Assembly: GCA_034002365.1 (NCBI GenBank)
Contig: JAVFAR010000027.1
Coordinates: 1 to 27,481 of the forward strand
From: Trichloromonas sp034002365
Lineage (GTDB): Bacteria > Desulfobacterota > Desulfuromonadia > Desulfuromonadales > Trichloromonadaceae
Direction: 5' to 3'
DNA length: 27,481 nt
Shown: positions 25,308 through 27,481 of the stretch, piece by piece
Position numbering within the stretch: the stretch's first letter is position 1
How the letters are laid out: each line of letters opens with the position of its first letter
Made by a program: the position numbers and the translations under genes
The notes under the pieces: model-generated
Databases searched by the model: none
What the model was told of the DNA's origin: nothing
Seen by the model: the letters and a program-made list of their open reading frames with translations, nothing else

Positions 25308-26582
25308 GTGTCCCCTCGAAAAAAAAACCGCCGCGGCAAACGACCGCCCGTTAAAAAGTCCTCCAACCGCCCGTTGCGACTGCTTTTGGCCGCGCTGGGG
25401 GTGGTGGGCTTTCTTCTGTTCAGCCTGATCCTGCTGACCTATGTGCGGCAAGCCCGCCTCGCTCCCCCCGAAACGCCGCCGCCGGTGCCGCCGGTGGTCG
25501 TGAACCCTCCGGCCCCGGTTGTGCCGGAGCTGACCCGGGCGCTGCCGGAGCCCGAAGGCTTGCGCCGCCTGTTGCAGCAATCCCTGACCCGGGGCGGCTA
25601 CGCCGATGCGGGCCTGACCATCGAGCAGGACCATGGGGTGACGACCTATGTCCTCGATAGCCCCTTCCCGGACGCGGCGGAGCTTGATGCCCTGCTTGAC
25701 CCCTTGCGCCGGGAGGCGCCGGAGGTGCGGCTGGAAACAGGGAGCGCCCCCGGTGCGCTGCTGGTGCTGCTGGGGGATCGGGTGGTTGCCCGGCTCCAGT
25801 TTCGTCCGCCTCGGGTCGCCCCCCTCCCGCCGCCGCCAGAGGTTCGCCCGCCCCCCACGGCGCCGCGGCCGGAACTGCCGCCGCCGACCTCGCTGACGCC
25901 GCCTCCCCCGGGGAGCGGCGGCCGGGTGGCGATCGTCATGGACGATCTCGGCCGGGATCTGACCTCGGCCCGGGAGCTGCTGGCCATCGATCTGGGGGTG
26001 ACCTTCGCCGTCATCCCCCAGATCGAAGCGGCGCCGCAGGTGGCGGCCCTGGCCCATGAACGCGGACGGGAGGTGCTGATTCACATGCCCATGGAGCCCC
26101 AGGGCTACCCCCGCGCCAATCCCGGGGACGATGCCCTGCTGCTGAGCCGCTCCGACGAGGAAATCCGTGCCCTGGTGCGCGGTTACCGGCAGCGGGTGCC
26201 CTGTGCCGTGGGGGGGAACAACCATATGGGCTCGCGTTTTACCGAGAGCCGGGAAAAGATGGCGGTGGTCTTGGAGGAGTTGCGCCGGGGGGGGTTGTTT
26301 TTCGTGGACAGCCGCACCAGTAACCGTTCGGTGGCTTTTGAGACGGCGCGGGAGCTGGGGGTGGCGACGGCGCGGCGGGATATCTTTCTCGACAATGTTC
26401 GCTCGGTTTCGGCGATTCGCGGGGAGATCCGCCGCATGGCGGGGATGGTGAAGAAAAGCGGAGAGGCGCTGGCAATCTGCCATCCCTATCCGGAAACCTT
26501 CGCCGCCTTGCGCGCGGAGGTGGGCTATCTGCGCTCCCAGGGAATCAGCGTGGTGCCGGCCTCCCGCCTGCTGGTGCGCTAG
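25308..26582 (+). CDS. divergent polysaccharide deacetylase (YibQ/DUF610 family)
   Basis: A 424-aa protein of the divergent polysaccharide deacetylase family. One membrane span (about residues 23-46) follows a very basic N-terminus, then a Pro-rich stretch, a small N-terminal domain (about 75-165), another Pro-rich linker, and the deacetylase-like domain from about residue 206 (RVAIVMDDLGRDLTSARELL). Family motifs LIHMPMEPQGYP, GGNNHMGSRFT and FFVDSRTSNRS are clear. The biochemical activity of the family is not settled. The GTG at 25308 gives this frame; an ATG at 25301 lies in another frame, and a run of nine A (25319-25327) between them could be slippage-prone. No good ribosome-binding site is seen. 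Its place after envC and ctpA matches E. coli, where yibQ follows envC. Confidence 0.9.
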   Translation: MSPRKKNRRGKRPPVKKSSNRPLRLLLAALGVVGFLLFSLILLTYVRQARLAPPETPPPVPPVVVNPPAPVVPELTRALPEPEGLRRLLQQSLTRGGYADAGLTIEQDHGVTTYVLDSPFPDAAELDALLDPLRREAPEVRLETGSAPGALLVLLGDRVVARLQFRPPRVAPLPPPPEVRPPPTAPRPELPPPTSLTPPPPGSGGRVAIVMDDLGRDLTSARELLAIDLGVTFAVIPQIEAAPQVAALAHERGREVLIHMPMEPQGYPRANPGDDALLLSRSDEEIRALVRGYRQRVPCAVGGNNHMGSRFTESREKMAVVLEELRRGGLFFVDSRTSNRSVAFETARELGVATARRDIFLDNVRSVSAIRGEIRRMAGMVKKSGEALAICHPYPETFAALRAEVGYLRSQGISVVPASRLLVR

Positions 26583-26612
26583 ATCCCGACCGGGTGGTTT
26601 TCCTCCGCCGCT

Positions 26613-27481
26613 TTAGTCCCGGGGGAGTTGCGCGGCGATACGCTCGGCTGTTTGCCGGAATTCCCGGTACTGTTCGTCGTAGAGAATGCCTTCGGAGAAA
26701 TCGGAGCTGACCCGGCGGATCAGCAGAAAGCCGTCGGTAAGGCGGTTGCCGGCGTCGAGCAGGGCGGCGTTGCGCAGCAGGGGGGTCCAGAGGGGCAGCC
26801 CTTCCTGGGGGGCGCCGGTCAACTCGGGCAGGTCGATAACCTTGTGGGAGACTTCCAGACCCTCTTCGTCGAAACGGTAGAAGGAGAGCTGCTGCTGGTA
26901 GAAGCCCCGGCTGCTGGGGGCGCGGCGCAGGACGAAGAAGGAGCGTTGCGCCGACTCGCGAAAGAGTTCGCGCAAGGGGTCCTGGTTTTCGATCTGGCGC
27001 CGGGAGCGATAGATATAGGGAAAGACGAGGCCGGCGAAGCAGTCCTCTTCGAGTAGTCCGGCCCGCTCGGCGGCGGGATTTTCCCAGTAATAACCGGCAT
27101 GCAGGCTGCCGTCGGCGGCGTCGAGGGGTTTGCCGCAGAGCAGGCATTCGCTGCTCAAGTGAGCGCGACGGGCGCTGAAGGATTCGTCCCGGGCATGGGC
27201 CTGACGGCCCAGCTCCTCGGCGAAGAGGTCGAGACGGCGCGGCTGGGCCTCCAGGGTGTCCAGGTAGATCTGGCGGGCCAGATGGGAAAACTGGACATGG
27301 ACCTCGGTGGCGCGGCCGTGGGTGATGACCGGGTAGATCTTCCCTTCGGGGTTGGTGTTGAGGGATTCGACCTTGGGGCTCTTGGCGATATAGCCTTCCA
27401 GGCAGCGGTAGCCGCGATTGATGGCGTAGGCCTTGAGCAGCTGGTAGGGATCGCGGAAAGGCCCGTCATAGTGGAGATCGG
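26613..27481 (-). CDS. unrecognised protein, 3' part (runs off the window)
   Basis: An open frame on the minus strand continues from the window edge at 27481 to the stop at 26613, giving the last 289 residues; the start lies outside. The visible part begins DLHYDGPFRDPYQLLKAYAI. A Cys-x2-Cys pair (ECLLCGKPL) sits near the middle, followed about 30 residues later by another lone Cys. The rest is rich in charged residues with no membrane span or signal. An internal TTG at 27156-27158 is not needed as a start, since the frame is open upstream. I do not recognise the family. The gene converges with the deacetylase-like gene, with only 30 nt between the stops. Confidence 0.75.
   Translation of the reverse strand, partial: DLHYDGPFRDPYQLLKAYAINRGYRCLEGYIAKSPKVESLNTNPEGKIYPVITHGRATEVHVQFSHLARQIYLDTLEAQPRRLDLFAEELGRQAHARDESFSARRAHLSSECLLCGKPLDAADGSLHAGYYWENPAAERAGLLEEDCFAGLVFPYIYRSRRQIENQDPLRELFRESAQRSFFVLRRAPSSRGFYQQQLSFYRFDEEGLEVSHKVIDLPELTGAPQEGLPLWTPLLRNAALLDAGNRLTDGFLLIRRVSSDFSEGILYDEQYREFRQTAERIAAQLPRD

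Noticed and set aside
27155..27469. A 104-codon minus-strand open frame at the right end
   Set aside because: Its product is Ser/Pro/Arg-rich as in an off-frame reading; the neighbouring frame is open across the whole stretch and continues into the unknown gene.

Overview
The window looks like a GC-rich chromosomal segment from a metal-reducing deltaproteobacterium of the Desulfuromonadales (Geobacter, Desulfuromonas or Pelobacter relatives). Three things point there: the order tRNA array - tig - clpP - clpX - lon - hup; two periplasmic multiheme c-type cytochromes; and an atypical type II secretion (Oxp-like) gene set next to ftsEX. The species is inferred from family knowledge and gene order, not from a search.

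Layout, almost all on the + strand. 1-502: four tRNA genes (partial Pro, Arg-TCT, His-GTG, Leu-TAG), with a promoter before tRNA-His and an intrinsic terminator after tRNA-Leu. 618-6292: protein-quality genes tig, clpP, clpX and lon, with a strong terminator between clpX and lon. 6315-6750: promoter, HU gene and terminator. 6753-7063: tRNA-Asp, tRNA-Val and an identical second tRNA-Asp, with a 22-bp tandem repeat before the last. 7157-11209: a promoter, then a parvulin-type prolyl isomerase, an NHL beta-propeller lipoprotein, a tetraheme cytochrome and an octaheme cytochrome, almost all overlapping and so probably one operon.

11464-20959: a compact secretion system in nine genes (F, E, M-, N-, O- and P-like, secretin D, two G-like pseudopilins). 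Most junctions are stop/start overlaps. The secretin carries a lipoprotein signal, a TPR-like front part and a C-terminal cohesin-like domain. 21123-26582: cell-envelope genes ftsE, ftsX, envC (degenerate LytM domain), ctpA, and a YibQ-like divergent polysaccharide deacetylase. 26613-27481: the 3' part of an unrecognised gene on the - strand.

How it fits together: the first block folds and degrades proteins. The cytochrome block and the secretion block probably serve electron transfer at the cell surface, with the isomerase and propeller helping cytochrome folding or assembly. FtsEX and EnvC form the known module that turns on peptidoglycan amidases at division. Three intergenic spacers hold copies of a roughly 120-nt imperfect-palindrome repeat; two are 85 percent identical without gaps, and the third is diverged.

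The most interesting items are the osc-like cytochrome cluster, the CX3CH heme site, the cohesin-tailed secretin, the dispersed repeats, and the A9 run at the start of the YibQ-like gene. No CRISPR array, insertion sequence or phage gene was seen.
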